This document shows positions 12,301-24,200 of a DNA stretch of 64,000 nt, one piece after another. The notes under the pieces were generated by a model. That model saw only the letters and a program-made list of their open reading frames with translations, was not told where the DNA came from and ran no database searches. The translations under genes were made by a program, and so were the position numbers. Every line of letters begins with the position of its first letter. Positions within the stretch are counted from its first letter, which is position 1. Source of the DNA: Luidia sarsii (Eukaryota; Echinodermata; Asteroidea; Paxillosida; Luidiidae); the NCBI GenBank assembly GCA_949987565.1, contig OX465114.1, positions 5,360,832 through 5,424,831 of the forward strand, read 5' to 3'.

Positions 12301-15300
12301 CATTACTATGTGTATGATTAATTTTATCTTACTTACTCTAAGTACATACATGAAAATTCAGTGACCTTGGACAACTGTCAGTTCTTGTAGTATCAGAAAT
12401 TAAGGATGAAAATGTTGGTGGTATGGGGAAATATGAAAAGATACGTTATGAAACACATGCATCAATTACATGTACATGTAATGGAGAATGGAAACAAATA
12501 CACTGAAAATAGAAATACACACTGTTGCTGAAAATTTACAGAAAAATGTACTGGGTGGGTGTACATGTACATGGTGTATATTTGATTCATGCAACATCAT
12601 AAAGAGAAGTCTCTTTCCAAGGGTTGTACATCACATCATTCATGTGTTCAGAATGAATGACATGGACCTACATGTAGTGCACATACATGTACTGTCAACA
12701 TGGGAGGCTGCATGTCTGTGCTGTAGGATTAATGGCCTGCTAATGACTTGATGTCATGATAATGAAGTGCAGCTGTTACTGGAGAGGAAATGGAAAAGCT
12801 CTCTCCTCGCTTGCAACAGAGTGTGTAATGAATCCGTCTTTGAAAGCTCTTGCATGGCTGATGATAAGGAAAGTGTTTTAAGATAAGAAGCTAACTGTAT
12901 CTCAAGAGGAACACTCAGATTGAGAGATTACATAATTTGTAATGTCATATTATTTACTTCATGTGTAAATAAACAATAAAGAGAATTTTTGACTGAAGGT
13001 ACAGTATTTAAAAAAAAAATGACAAGGAACATCAAGCATTTTCTTCCAGCACCCAATACAATTTACATTTTATTAGCTTAGGGGTGATATTGCCTGGTGC
13101 ATAATCAATTAGCACAGGAATGTACAGGTACATGTGTACATGGGTACAATTGTACCTGTACATGTACATGTGCATGTGTACATGTACGTGTACAATTGTA
13201 CACGTACATGTACATGTACATGGGAGTCTGCGGGTTGGAGTAAAACTCTAGTACAATACTCATGGTTGTTGTATTGTTATGATTCAGAATCTTCAGATAT
13301 ACATGTACATGTAACAAATGAATGACAAAATGACATACATGTACCTTATTTTATTGTATATATTCCCTCCTACATGTACACTGTACTTAGTAGTTTTCTG
13401 TGAAAATGGATGAAGATTTAGATTTGATGACATTTTTATGATACTGCAAATACCTCTGCAAATCCCGCCTGCTAAAAAATATGAATGCAAACTGTTTTGT
13501 GATTGCTGACTGTGTTATAATTTGTGTTAACTTTTTTTGTTCAGCTAAAGCTCAGTCATATCGAGGTAACCATGGTTTCAACAACAGCCTGATGTCCATG
13601 CACCCAATCTTTGTTGCACATGGCCCAGCCTTTGGTCAAGGGTTGGTGGTCAAACCATTCCAGATTGTCAACATCTACTCCCTTATGTGCCACATTCTGG
13701 GCTTAAAGCCAGCACCAAACAACGGCTCACTGGAAAAGGTACATTTTTCTCTGCCTACATGCATTGTGATTTCCCTCAGCACTATCTCTAGGCTCCATCT
13801 TCCTTGCTGTCAAACCTGAGGGAGAGTTGGATGTTTACTTCTTAGAGTTTGAATTTAACTGCGGCTCAGTGGCTGAATGATAGTTGAAAATGCCCTTAGC
13901 TAGATGAACACATTCCCTTGGCAGGCCAGTTTGATAAATACATGAAACCCAAAACACACACAGGCAGTCTGAACATCACCAGCTGTGGTAGAGTAATCAT
14001 TCTCAATCAAGGTTTAGCTTTAATAGAGGTGTAGACCCAAAAAGCAACACCGAATGAGAGCAACTTCATCATAACTCAAGAGAAACTCTGAGTTTAGTCT
14101 CTGAGCATAGGGGTGTGAACTACATGTACATGTATGTACATGTATGTGGGCATATTCACCTTCTGTTCATTACCAAATTCGTGCCAATTGAAAAATTAGC
14201 AGGCCAGTTGCATTTTAAGTCTGGTGGAAAAAGAAAAGGTCAAACCCTGCCTTGCATGGTGTGTGTTTTAATCTCAGAATAATACATGTAATTCTGGAAA
14301 ACTTATTTAATGAATTGGTTTTTCTCAAAGGTCAAAGATATGCTGAGCTCAACAATGCCAACATTCAGCCCCACCACAGACAAGGGATCAGGAGAAACTA
14401 CATTGTCATCAACTGCCATTATCAGTAAGTCCAAATCCAACATGTGGGACCAGATTTGGGTTCTAAAATAGGTTGCCAGGCACTCTTAAGAGAAAATCTG
14501 CATTGGCCAATCAATGGTTCACAGCCACTTATGTAGATTATAATGCAGTTTATAAAACAAGGAGATGCACACCATCTTCCTTGTATAGTGGATCTCATTT
14601 GCATTGGTATTGTTCACGTATGATTTATTGAACAAAGTACAGATTCATAAGTCAGGGATTTATTTAAGCTCTGTGCCCAATTTCATGGCTGTGCTTAACA
14701 CAGAATTCTGTACTTACAAGACACTATATGAAAGTGCAGAATTCATTTTATGGATCATGTAAGCAAGGTTTCAGTGCTTAACTAGCTCGGAATCCCTGCA
14801 TTTAACGGAGGCTCTTACGTACATGTACTCAACAACAGAGAAAAATGGCGGCCGTTAGTTGAATTCAACCTAATTTTCAGTGGGGAGAGTCAGAATGCGA
14901 GTTGCTGGTATAGTAGAATCAGACCATTATGCATTAGGAAAGTATGAACTCATCAACCAGTGACCACATGTGTGCTGTCTTGTTGCAACTCAAAAGTGGC
15001 GCAGAAAAATTAAGATTTGGAACAAACTATTCTAGCAGACAAACACCAACAAATGAAACTTGTTTGTTTTGACTGATACCGGGTATCTTTCACTTTGATA
15101 ATGGGCCACAAGAAGTAACTAGTACCCTGGAGGCTCTCACATAGTTGATTTGAACAGGACTTGAGAAGGTACATGTACATTGAACTTTGTTCCATGTTTC
15201 TGCACTAACGTTAGTTAATTTAGCTGAAAATTCATGTGACGCTAGCAAGTTGTACAATCGGCAAATGCAGAAGTTAAGAGGTAACTTCCCAGGTGCTACC

Positions 15301-15764
15301 AACACGTCCGATTTTCGTAATTTGTGTGTAGTTTCCAGGTTGAAAAATTAATTGAACTGAATTTTGTCAATTATGCATTGATGACTTGTTCAATGAAATT
15401 GAGATTGACTACTTTACACATGAACACTATGAAGAATGCACAAACTCTATGTTTGTTTTGGCAATAAAAATGGAGACTCACGATTCTTGAATCCTTTTCA
15501 AAAATACTGGATGCAGCCAACACAAATCTCAAAGTCGTTTTCTTCGTCAACTTTGTTTTGATCTCAGGTGTAGCAGTAGTTGCAGCAGTAGCAGTTGTAG
15601 CAGTTTGTCTGGTGCTAGCTATGTGTGTGAGACAACGATCCTATCGTCAAGCACCAATGCATTACAGCCCCATTGCAGACACATCGCTGGAAGTGGTCCC
15701 TGACATTCCTGATGCGTACGATTCAGGATTCTCATCCTACAATTATCCAAACACCAAGATATAA
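5534..15764 (+). CDS. ENPP4/5-like ectonucleotide pyrophosphatase/phosphodiesterase (five exons)
   Basis: Coding exons 5534-6368, 8268-8438, 13545-13738, 14331-14424 and 15568-15764 join in frame to 496 aa, close to the ~450-480 aa of vertebrate ENPP4 and ENPP5. Order: signal peptide (residues ~1-23), alkaline-phosphatase-fold phosphodiesterase domain (~30-395), Ser/Thr-rich stalk, one membrane segment (~432-453) and a ~43-residue tail. The two-zinc site is complete: D40 (SFDGF), nucleophile T76 (KTFPNH), D193 and H197 (EPDHSGH), D240-H241 (SDHG) and H345 (GNHG). The spacing matches ENPP4. Family members cleave nucleotide phosphodiester or pyrophosphate bonds outside the cell; ENPP4 acts on Ap3A and ENPP5 on NAD. 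The substrate here cannot be read from sequence. An in-frame GTG-led extension upstream lacks an ATG; the ATG at 5534 has G at -3 and +4 and opens a clear signal peptide. Confidence 0.93.
6369..8267 (+). other. ENPP-like intron 1
   Basis: Ordinary AT-rich intron. An imperfect direct duplication of AAAGTAACCAAGAGG lies near 7990-8020. No repeat or nested gene was seen. Confidence 0.6.
8268..8438 (+). CDS. ENPP-like exon 2
   Basis: Follows the acceptor ATTCCTCAG and ends at CTTC|GTGAGT. It encodes the segment with YKKEDLPDQFHYKNN and ISPIVLIAKEGW, which aligns with the ENPP region between the DH and final H metal ligands. Phase 1 on both sides, matching its neighbours. Confidence 0.9.
8582..8750. 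repeat. fold-back dispersed repeat (AACGTCAGGCCC family)
   Basis: Starts with AAATGTTGCAAATTGCTTAC and GACTAAAATTACCAAAATGC. It is followed by an inverted repeat: GGACCTAACGTTTCTATCCT ... CTCTCCCTTTGAG ... AGGATCGAAACGTCAGGCCC. This is one of the better copies; fragments recur at 862, 18218, 24316, 28300, 32135, 35931, 38443, 46617 and 48650. Confidence 0.7.
8751..10258. other. ENPP-like intron 2, left part
   Basis: Intronic sequence with scattered GTACATGT words. No gene or clear repeat unit was recognised. Confidence 0.5.
10259..10690. repeat. GTACAT-rich palindromic microsatellite
   Basis: Dense GTACAT / ACTGTAC arrays, densest at 10430-10640. The unit is self-complementary, so the tract can fold on either strand. 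It produces long spurious open frames of Cys/Thr/Tyr/His/Met-only composition. Confidence 0.85.
10671..10720 (+). repeat. 50-bp direct repeat, left copy
   Basis: ATGTGTATGTGTGCATTGCT and the next 30 bases recur at 11981-12030 with one mismatch. The two copies lie 1310 bp apart and bracket element copy 2. Confidence 0.85.
10845..11872 (+). mobile_element. ~1 kb TA-flanked DNA element, copy 2 (complete)
   Basis: Complete 1028-bp copy. It starts TATCGTGGGAACCCCCG and ends CGAAAACCGGTTATTGGAGG plus ATA. The terminal inverted repeats are imperfect over ~29 bp but share GTTTTCGACG exactly. ACGTTTTCGACG is repeated directly just inside the 5' end. TA on both sides suggests a TA target. It lies in ENPP intron 2, embedded in GTACAT microsatellite. 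No transposase is encoded. Confidence 0.8.
11875..12066. repeat. GTACAT microsatellite with right 50-bp direct repeat
   Basis: GTACATGTACAC arrays follow element copy 2 directly. The right copy of the 50-bp direct repeat lies at 11981-12030, followed by ACATTGTATAT, which is also present after the left copy. Confidence 0.8.
12067..13119. other. ENPP-like intron 2, right part
   Basis: No gene or repeat unit recognised. The 87-codon open frame at 12488-12751 lacks splice context and overlaps TACATGTA words, so it is not called. Confidence 0.5.
13120..13226. repeat. AATT-centred GTACAT palindromes
   Basis: A 38-bp perfect palindrome centred on ACAATTGT spans 13177-13214. A shorter one (GGTACAATTGTACC) lies at 13143-13156. 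Both sit in GTACAT microsatellite within ENPP intron 2. Confidence 0.75.
13545..13738 (+). CDS. ENPP-like exon 3
   Basis: Acceptor TTTGTTCAG, donor AAAAG|GTACAT. It contains GNHGFNNSLMSMHPIFVAHG. H345 is the last zinc ligand, and the following FVAHGPAF is a typical ENPP signature. It continues through the IVNIYSLMCHILGLKPAPNN segment near the end of the catalytic fold. Ends in phase 0. Confidence 0.93.
13739..14330 (+). other. ENPP-like intron 3
   Basis: Only a short TACATGTA run near 14123-14145. No other feature seen. Confidence 0.6.
14331..14424 (+). CDS. ENPP-like exon 4 (Ser/Thr stalk)
   Basis: Acceptor TTTCTCAAAG, donor ATCA|GTAAGT. Its 31 residues are rich in Ser and Thr (SSTMPTFSPTTDKGSGETTL) and form the expected stalk between catalytic domain and membrane anchor. 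Phase 0 to phase 1. Confidence 0.85.
14425..15567 (+). other. ENPP-like intron 4
   Basis: No repeat or nested gene recognised. Open frames on the opposite strand at 15010-15305 lack splice context. Confidence 0.55.
15568..15764 (+). CDS. ENPP-like exon 5 (membrane anchor and tail)
   Basis: Acceptor TTTTGATCTCAG. It encodes a Val/Ala-rich membrane segment (VAVVAAVAVVAVCLVLAMC) followed by basic VRQRSYR, the usual inside-facing stop-transfer arrangement. A tail with YSPI and a final SGFSSYNYPNTKI ends at the TAA of 15762-15764. This makes it a type I surface protein like ENPP4/5, unlike the type II ENPP1/3. Confidence 0.92.
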
Positions 15765-17960
15765 GCATAACAATCTATGTAGGGATTAGGGCAGCATTAA
15801 CAATATGGTCATGGATGTAGTTGAGGGGATTGCTGATGTATCTAGGACATATTTTTTTTTTATCTTCAATGTGCATGTACTAGTGTTGTAGGTCTGAAGA
15901 CCACTTCTTGCTGGTCTTGATCTTGGTCTCCATCTTGATACCCTGTGGTCTCTGCCACAGTCTTGGACCCTTTCGGTCTTGAATATATATGGTCTTTGCT
16001 TCGAGACTGCCTTCATTTGCCATTATTCAACACGTTAATCACAAAACAATTCTTCTTTTTTTTCTAAGTGTCTGGTCCATTGAAAAAACCCCTATGTGAG
16101 CTATGACGTGTAAACTCTATGCATCCTATGTTGGGAGGTTGGGAACATAGTGCATTTACCAATAACTCTTAGCCCATGCGGCCTTATACCGGGGTTTAAT
16201 AAACTTAACAGTACCATGTGTGGTGTGATGTACTATACACCACTGTATGTTACATTTTACGTTTGAGCTTACCAAGCTTATTAATTTTGTTTACTTGAGA
16301 ATAGAACTGTGTTCAAAAATGGTTTAATCCATCTACATGTACCACTTAAATTCTATGGCAAGGGTTTTTTCCCAGATCATTTTGATTTTTGAGCTGCTCC
16401 TTCAGGCTTCAAATGTCATTGTACCTAATATTGAATAAACCAGTTTGAGGCTTGCAGCCAATTTCACAAAATGCAAAGGTGAGTCTTAAGAAGGCTAATT
16501 CTTGCTATCAAAATGTGTCCTTGGATCAATTTCATCCAAGGTGAGATTCTGCAATTGTACAACAATGGGACTGAACTCATCTTAACTTTAGATCAGTCTG
16601 AAAGGCATTTTATCTTTCTATTTATTATAATACTCTATAGCAACAATAGCATTCATGCTTCTAGTTGATCATGAAACTCTGCAGGCAGTATTTGGGTATA
16701 TTTGTATTAAATTTTCAAAAAAAAAAAATGTATTTTGCAGTTTGAGGGACATATCTTGTATAAGATTGGTTTGGTGAAATCATTTTTAGGATGCTGTATA
16801 TTGGAATGATGTTGATCATCTCAAAGGCCTTTCCATACTTCAAACATTACCTTGGAGCAAGATGCATCTTTACATGTTTCAGTAGCATACTGTATGCAGA
16901 AAATGCCTGGCCCTGCTCAGGAGCAGGGTAAAAGAGTCTCAGGATTGAGCGTATTACATGTACCTGGGAAATAGCATCAAAACACTGTTAGTCTGCATCT
17001 GGTACTAAATTGATGGATTTCCATCTTAATGTTTGGCTTGGTGCTTCAGGTGAAGAAAGCACTGTACATTAAGATCATGTGTTATATATGCAAGGCTACT
17101 TTCACATGATGGAACTATATAGTGTACATAGACATTGTACTTGTGCTATGAAATCAATGTGCCATTTTGTAATGTGAAATGACAAATTTGTTTTCTCCCT
17201 TAGCCATTTTTCATTTGTACAGATATAAACTTGTTTTGCACATATAGTACATTATTCATTTTATAGTCTACTGTAATATTACCTACAAGACTGTTTTACC
17301 AAAGGCAGCATGGCAATGTCATGTCTGATTCATGTTTTTATTGATATACATTGTAAGTACCGGTACATTACTGGTGAAGACTATGCTGCAGGTCACTGTG
17401 TAAGGAGGGGAAAGAGATGCAGGCAGATCAGAGTGGACAGGACTCAGTATGAGTGAAGCCCTTTAAAAAGCAGAAAACAGAGAAGGTTTGAGAAAGGCGG
17501 TTGACAGAGTTCCTGTGGTGCTCCAACGGTACGGGACAAAAGAAACAAAATGATGAAGTACATTACTGTCACCCTTCGTTTATAAAACTTTACAACACTT
17601 TGTTGTTTGTTTTCCATTGTGTGGTCATAAGCAGTACAACTTTAAGTACAAGATGACCATTTAAATCAGTATCCTATATTTTTACAAACGTAATATGAAA
17701 TGTTTAGTTTGTAGGTACATGCATACAGGCTTACCACCCCTATAATTTGTGCGCTTTGTTCAGAGTTTTGAATGGTACATGTAAGGATGCACATTTTCAT
17801 AGGAATCCTCAGGTTTCAGTTTTCAATGATTCTATCTGGTTACTTTGGCCCTGCTCTAGCAGCTCTTACTATTGTCAATAGATTTTAGAATGTGCATTTA
17901 TTGTTATGAAATATATAATTTTACGTAAAATAGATATATTGTACCAAATGTGCAAATCAA
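15765..17960 (+). other. ENPP-like 3' UTR / flank
   Basis: Candidate AATAAA polyadenylation signals lie at 16198-16203 and 16434-16439, and a further one at 18467-18472. Which is used cannot be told from sequence. No further coding segment was recognised. Confidence 0.45.
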
Positions 17961-18138
17961 CAGTGGGACATCGCTATGATAAACATCCCGGGATCCATGA
18001 AAATTGTTCGGTATAGCGATCATTCATTATAGCAGTTGCCACCGCATATCCACGGATGTATACATCATGAGCCAAAGGGCATATTCGTTATAGCCGAATG
18101 TTCGGTATATCGGTGTTTGTTATAGCGACATCCCACTG
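17961..18138. mobile_element. pogo/Tigger-type MITE
   Basis: 178-bp element with inverted ends: CAGTGGGACATCGCTATGAT at the left; at the right TGTTTGTTATAGCGACATCC running to CACTG. The CAGTGG...CGCTATAA type of end is characteristic of pogo/Tigger elements, which insert at TA. TA follows the right end, and AA at the left may be a mutated copy. Internal TATAGCGA words echo the ends. Non-coding. Confidence 0.75.
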
Positions 18139-19179
18139 TATGTTTAATTCGCAATGATTTTAGTGAGCTGTAGTTGTAGTATGCAAGTACATTGTACATG
18201 ACTTAAAGTAATATACAATCATGTTGCAAACTGCTTGTGCTTATCAATATCTAAAGATAGGAGAGGTTCTGATGGGTTGATCTAAGCAGGACCTTTCTCA
18301 AATGCAGAATGGCCTTTGTACATGCTTAATATTACACAGTGTGCTGTGTGGAGTTACACTGCCAAAGACGTCAATCTGCTTTCTGTTATATTTCTGAAAT
18401 GTTCTAACGTTAAATTGTGTATGTATTAAATCAATATTACACTTTAAAATAATATTATTGTTTTAAAATAAAACACTAGAATCTTAGTTTATTTATTTAT
18501 AATTTTGTGAGTATACTGTGCTAGTTTTGAAATGTCATTTGTTTACTTTTTAGTCATATTTAATTGTTGATAAAATTTGACGAATGACGATGATACTGCT
18601 TCAATGTGAGTGGTATCACTACAAGTCATTGATCATGACAGGATGTGATGTGTGTCATCTGGAATAGGTGGGCATTGGTCCAATCACATAAATAACATGT
18701 ATAGGATGCATGCATATAATTATGCAAGTAACTCCTATGATGACAAATTGTGGCAAATATATGAAGTAAAACATTCCACTCCCCTTAATATATTAAATAA
18801 CAATATAAATGATAATGATGTCTTATATCATAACATGACGACTGACGACATTGAACAGTGAATATACTTTGTCAGAGTGACGTTTGTGAGGAGATTGATG
18901 TACATGTACATGTAGATGTACCCCCCCCCCCCAGAAATCAGCTGTCAGTGATCAGCGTACATGCATACAATTGCCATTGCAAGTCCTTGGGATTCATAAT
19001 TAATAGGGTACAGTAGCTCCTCTTGTGCACAGTTGATTGCACTTAGTACAAGGACAAAATGAGTTTGCGAAAGGTTATCTGTGTACATTGCATGCACTGC
19101 TGGTGTTGTATGGATGTATCTGAGAACAGTGCCAAACATCTCAGCCCAAATCGCTACCGTGGGGAGGTTACATGTGCTT
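18139..19179. other. convergent intergenic region
   Basis: Contains a degenerate AACGTCAGGCCC-family fragment near 18218-18310, a polyadenylation-type AATAAA at 18467-18472, a short GTACAT run and a poly-C tract near 18919-18932. No gene recognised. Confidence 0.45.
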
Positions 19180-19665
19180 AATCCCTAAAGCCCTAACCCC
19201 TAGGCCCTTTCACTAGGAAACATACCTGACCCAACAAAATCCAACATTTGGGCAGAAATTAGGAACCCATTGCATGTGTTGGATTTTGATAGGTTGCATT
19301 GTTGCATGAGTAGCATGACTACAGGGGGTTTAACCCTAACCCAACTAAATGCCACAATGTGTCTGCTATGCCTATGGCATGTTCTGGTCAGGTGTTGGAG
19401 TGTGTAGCAGTGAACTACACTGCTTTCATGGGTGAGTTTATCCACGAGCTCTTGGTAATTTTTTGGTGAGGTGTTGGAGTGTGTGGGAGTGGTACCCAAT
19501 TCAACAGAATCCAACAGTGTCTCCCTGGGACATTGGTACCTAATCCCATACCTAATCCAACAAACTCCAACAAAATTCAGCAGCAGTATGCTATCCTTGG
19601 GGTACCTAATCAACCAAATTCCAACAGAACCTGGTGTTGGATTTTGTTAGGTAGGGAACATTAGG
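19180..19665. repeat. TTAGGG-bordered word-repeat family, copy b
   Basis: The left end is TTAATCCCTAAAGCCCTAAC followed by CCCTAGGCCCTTTCACTAGG and AAACATAC. The right end carries TTAGGGTTT. The interior repeats the dimer CCAACAAAATCCAAC in both orientations at roughly 30-70 bp spacing (19228, 19279, 19340, 19390, 19468, 19497, 19551, 19598, 19630). The left end matches, in reverse, the right end of copy d at 25303-25342. Confidence 0.65.
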
Positions 19666-20225
19666 GTTTGCACATGAAATATTATGGTGTGTTCATGGTG
19701 GATATGCAGACCAAAGATACTTGATTCAATTGGTGGTAATTTTTAAAGACTTAATTCAGCTATTTTGGACTAAAGTAACAAATATTGTGAATGAAAATGG
19801 TATAAATTGTGCCTTCTCTATGTTTATCTCTTTAATGAAATAAAAATTAAAATGATAAGTAGAGTTGTCACAGAAACTATGATTTTCTTATTTGACTCTC
19901 AGATGATGGTGACCTTTTAGTAACATTAATTTGTATTCGCCTGTCATGTCAACATTTCAACTAACCTTGAATGGGTTTTCTTTAGCACAGAGCAAAGTAT
20001 TGAGAGACAGACTGAAATATATGAGCTAATGGCCCTTTTTTTTCTTTTTTCTTTTTTACAGAAGTAGGCTGTTCTTTCTATTGACACCATTCAAATTTGT
20101 CAGCCTGCAAATTATGCACACATTCATAAGGTGCAATGGATCAGTACTAGCTCCATGTACATGTACATGTACATGTACGTAGGTGTTAGTGCCCGACTGC
20201 ATGAATGTGTAGATTACACAGAGCT

Positions 20226-20462
20226 ACTTCAACCTTAACCACCTCAAGACCATCAAACACCAACATGAGGTTTGCTTGAGTTTTGGTTGATTTAGTACCA
20301 AACATTGTTTCATTATATTTGGTTTGGGACATTGATTTTAATCAAACACTTGCATAGACACATCCACACATCAAATTAATCCAAATTCAAAAGTGTGTCA
20401 GGTTGAGGAGCCATTGAAGTATGTTGAATTCAGCATACCTTCTAGTGCAAGAGCTCAGGGGG
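20226..20462. repeat. TTAGGG-bordered word-repeat family, copy e
   Basis: Begins AACCTTAACCACCTCAAGAC and ends CATACCTTCTAGTGCAAGAG followed by CTCAGGGGG. Interior words are CACCTCAAGACCATCAAACA and inverted TTGAGTTTTGGTTG. It shares both its start and its CTTTCTAGTGCAAGAG end with copy d. Confidence 0.55.
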
Positions 20463-23400
20463 TAATCATGTTCAAGACAAGAACAACCCAGTTTCCTATA
20501 AGCATGATGGTTGAGCACTTCACAGTGGACATGGATGCAACCTCCCTGTAAGAATTAGCTTCATAGGGAGGAAGGCTTGCAGCAAAGCAGTTTGGCTCAA
20601 AAACATTTGTTTCATGGGGAACAATATTCTCTTCATCTGTGCTTTGAAGACACATGGTAAAACTGCTCTCAAACAAGTGTACGAACTAGTAAATGGTAAT
20701 TGATATATACATGTAAGCCTTGTCACAATTCAGACGATTCTGTTACAGTTGATAGCTTTTCATTACCATATTTCACTATCAGCTTTGAATGCTCAATAGA
20801 AAGTACGTAATGAGCTAAACCAACAAACAAAATGACATGCAGACATTGTTAAATTACAGTAGATTTTTTTATTACCTGCTAAACTAAATATTGCACAACT
20901 GGTTCCTTTTATATTGCAGTACATGTACACGAGTTACTTTCTAAAATCGCCATTCTTATTACATGCTTAAAAATACACTATGTCAGGTAAAAACAGTTTC
21001 TTTTACTTGGCTTTACATTCCATATCATGACCACAACATAATATACGTTACTGCATTTGTTCAACAGTTAAATCTTACAAAGCAACATTACATGACGGCT
21101 GATGGATTTGAGACTTGGTCAAATGATTAACTCAATAGGTGCTTTGCAAGATTACAGTGCGATGTATTGTTCAATTAGTATAAATGTTTAGCGCTAGATA
21201 TTTTTAGAAAAAAAGAATGTCATATTTTCATATCAGTAATATTTAGAAAAGTGTTTTAGAAAATGAAAGGCACATAATTGTATTCACATATTTTGATATA
21301 CATGTATTTATATCATATACTTTGGTGTTGGTTTGCTACCCTGCAAATTTAAGTGCTTAGCAAATCTGTAATATATTTCATTATACATGCTATATGGTCT
21401 GTTATTATTTGAATTTTTACAATTTTTTAAAACTGAAAGCATTTGACAACATCAACAGTAAATTACAAATTACACTTGATGTCTGTAACTTAGAACATGT
21501 TCAGTATGCACATAGACTAACTGGGCAGACTTTCTACGTTATACATATTTCAGAGCAAGCTGTAACCTTAATACAAAAGGGATTAACTTGATTTATACAC
21601 TATGCATCACACATTTCTTCACACTGACCTGCCCAATTTATATGCCACTTACACATTCAAATACTGTTCAATGTACATATAAAATGCAACCTATAAATGA
21701 AAGGTATTGGATATAATTACAGATAGACAATTATAGTCACACAATAATCCCTCCATAACATGACTGTGTGGCTGAGCATGAAGTGTGTAAGACAAACCTC
21801 GCAGTTTTCACACTTTCAGCACGTTAGTTTGTCTGAATTCACAGATATTCAAGTCAAGTCCCATACAGTTATAAATATAAACATGATTCTATGCACAAAT
21901 CTCATACTAGAAGTATCATGTGTATATACAGTAATCACAATGAGTTGGTGTCATGGAAAGATAGAAATACAATTTGGTAAAGCACCACTTTCAAAAACCC
22001 AACTTACATACATGTTACAGTTGTAATTATATCAAAAGGAATAACATGTAAAAAATCAACTAAAGCGAATACAATGTTAATAAAAATATTATAATAAAAG
22101 CACTTCTAAAGATAACTCTACGCAATTATCCATTGCAAAAATGTTCCAACCAAATAGGCTAAAGCATGCAACCTTGTTACATATCGGATAAGATGTTAGG
22201 ATTCTTCCAAATAAAAACCAGTTTCTGAATCAACAATTGTTTATAGAAAATTACATTTTCTTCAATAAAATAGACATGATAATGATAATGTACACTGTAC
22301 TTCTGAGATGGTTTAATACAAATATATATATTTTTTCAAATATAAAGTGATTTAGGTAAAGATTGAACAAATTTAGCCAATTTAACAGATAAAAATTCAG
22401 TAGTTAATAGTTTGTTAGTGTTACTGTAGCTGTGAATTTGATATAAGTCAAAAATTTGTAAATTGAGGATAAGACTTTTCAATTAAATGTTTATGAACAG
22501 TACAGTGCTTCATAGCAACCATAATTTCAGAAATCACAATATTAAAAATACTACCCATGGTACATACAGTATATTTATTTCTGCATGTACACTACATCTA
22601 TACTTATACATGCAAACACAATGAAATAATCAGTACAACACCAGCTGGCCTTCCCAGCCAATTTTAACCAAATTATATTCTTTTCTGAAAACAAGCACTT
22701 AGATTACAGCAGGTTTGTCAAGGTTGTAAACATTTCTTTTTCCTCATTATTACTTTATATATTGTTTTCATGCATACAGGATATTTCTTGAATTGAATGG
22801 CATTCAATATAACACTTTCACCTTTGAAATAAACACTTAGTAGTTTTAACCGCTGGCATGAAATTAAAACCATTCATGTGTGCAGGATCTCTCATCAGCG
22901 TCTTTGTCATACTTATCTTCAGCAAATCTGCTTGAGTGACATTTCAATTAAGATACACATGTACCAGGGGATATTTGGATATATTTCCCTTCATCTTTTA
23001 TAAGCAAATTTGATTTTTACCTACGGTCTGTACAAATCAATCTCACTGTAAACATGTAATTACGCAGGCAAAACAAGTTATTTGGATATTCATCAGAATA
23101 AATTCTTGATCACTTTCTTCCTCTAATCTCTGATGAAGGAATGGGGGCATACAATTGGAGAAAATGCCTCAACAAAAAAAACCTCAATTTTGTTTGAATG
23201 CTGATGCAAAAAAATACCTATTTAAATTGGCTTTGTCCTAAAGCAATTCTTATCAAACAAAGAAACATATTTTTATAATAAAATAAGATGATGAAAGAGC
23301 AAAGAAGATTTCACAGAACAAAGATTACTGGACCACAGCTTTACACTAGAGTCTCTAGTTTCTAGTCTACCATATATTTTTGTTGCTGAAATTGGCTGAG

Positions 23401-23778
23401 ATACCTTCAACCTACAATGCTGCCTGTATCAATATTAAGTTAATGCACACCAGGTATAGGTAATATCCTACATTGTCAAAAATTGATACTAGTGTAAACC
23501 ATCTCAAAATCACATGCATATCCTCATATATATCAACAGGTCTATGGCTCAGCTTCATAAATCTCATTGATCTCATTGATGTTTTTTGTTAGTAAGTAAA
23601 TATGGTGGAATCAATGTCATTTTGAAGGGTTCATACTGGATAGAACTTTGCATGTATGAAAAGAAACCAAACAAGGGACATATCCACAGATAGCATTATC
23701 ATATTTGGAATGGAAATGCTTCTTATATTTCAAAAATATGCAAAAATATTGCAAACTGCCTATTCACTAAGTCCTCAG
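20463..23778 (-). other. LRRK-like 3' flank, probable long 3' UTR
   Basis: AT-rich and almost free of the GTACAT words and repeats seen elsewhere. Reading the - strand, AATAAA-type signals lie at 22574-22579 and 20867-20872 (TTTATT on +). A long 3' UTR is plausible but unproven. Confidence 0.4.
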
Positions 23779-24200
23779 TTAGGCTTCAGAATCAGCAGTC
23801 AACTGGAGCCTGCTCACACGGTCTTGCAAGCACCCTTGCTCCCAATTGGAGCCTTCCCACAACAGGAAGTACCACTCCAGTCGCTCATGACCTTTGGCCC
23901 TGGAGGGAGAGTTGGCATAGCCACCGATGATGTCATTGAAGCCTCTGCCCACAGTCACCACCACAGCGCCATCTGGTCCGGACTGCATCACCTCAGAGTC
24001 CCGCCTATCCTGCTGCATCTCAGACAGAGACCAGGGCTCAGTTGCCACGGGGACGATGTTGCGGACGGGGCCCTCGTGGCAACTGATGACGCAGATGGCT
24101 TTGAGGGAGTGAGGGTCAGCTACTACAAGGCTGCCTGAGGACACACCAACGTACAGATATTGGCGGAAGATGGCCAATGAGGAGACATGGTTCCTGATAG
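23779..24200 (-). CDS. LRRK-like exon 27 (C-terminus)
   Basis: Residues ~2875-3014, ending at TAA (23779-23781). WD40-like blades are recognisable in SSLAIFRQYLYVGVSSGSLV and in the EWYFLLWEG strand near the end, which parallels the C-terminal WCLAVWRGWG of human LRRK1. Acceptor TTGTTTGACAG. Confidence 0.88.

Noticed and set aside
23656..24138. 160-codon + strand open frame
   Set aside because: Antisense shadow of the last LRRK-like exon; the - strand has WD40-like content, in-phase splicing and a clean stop.
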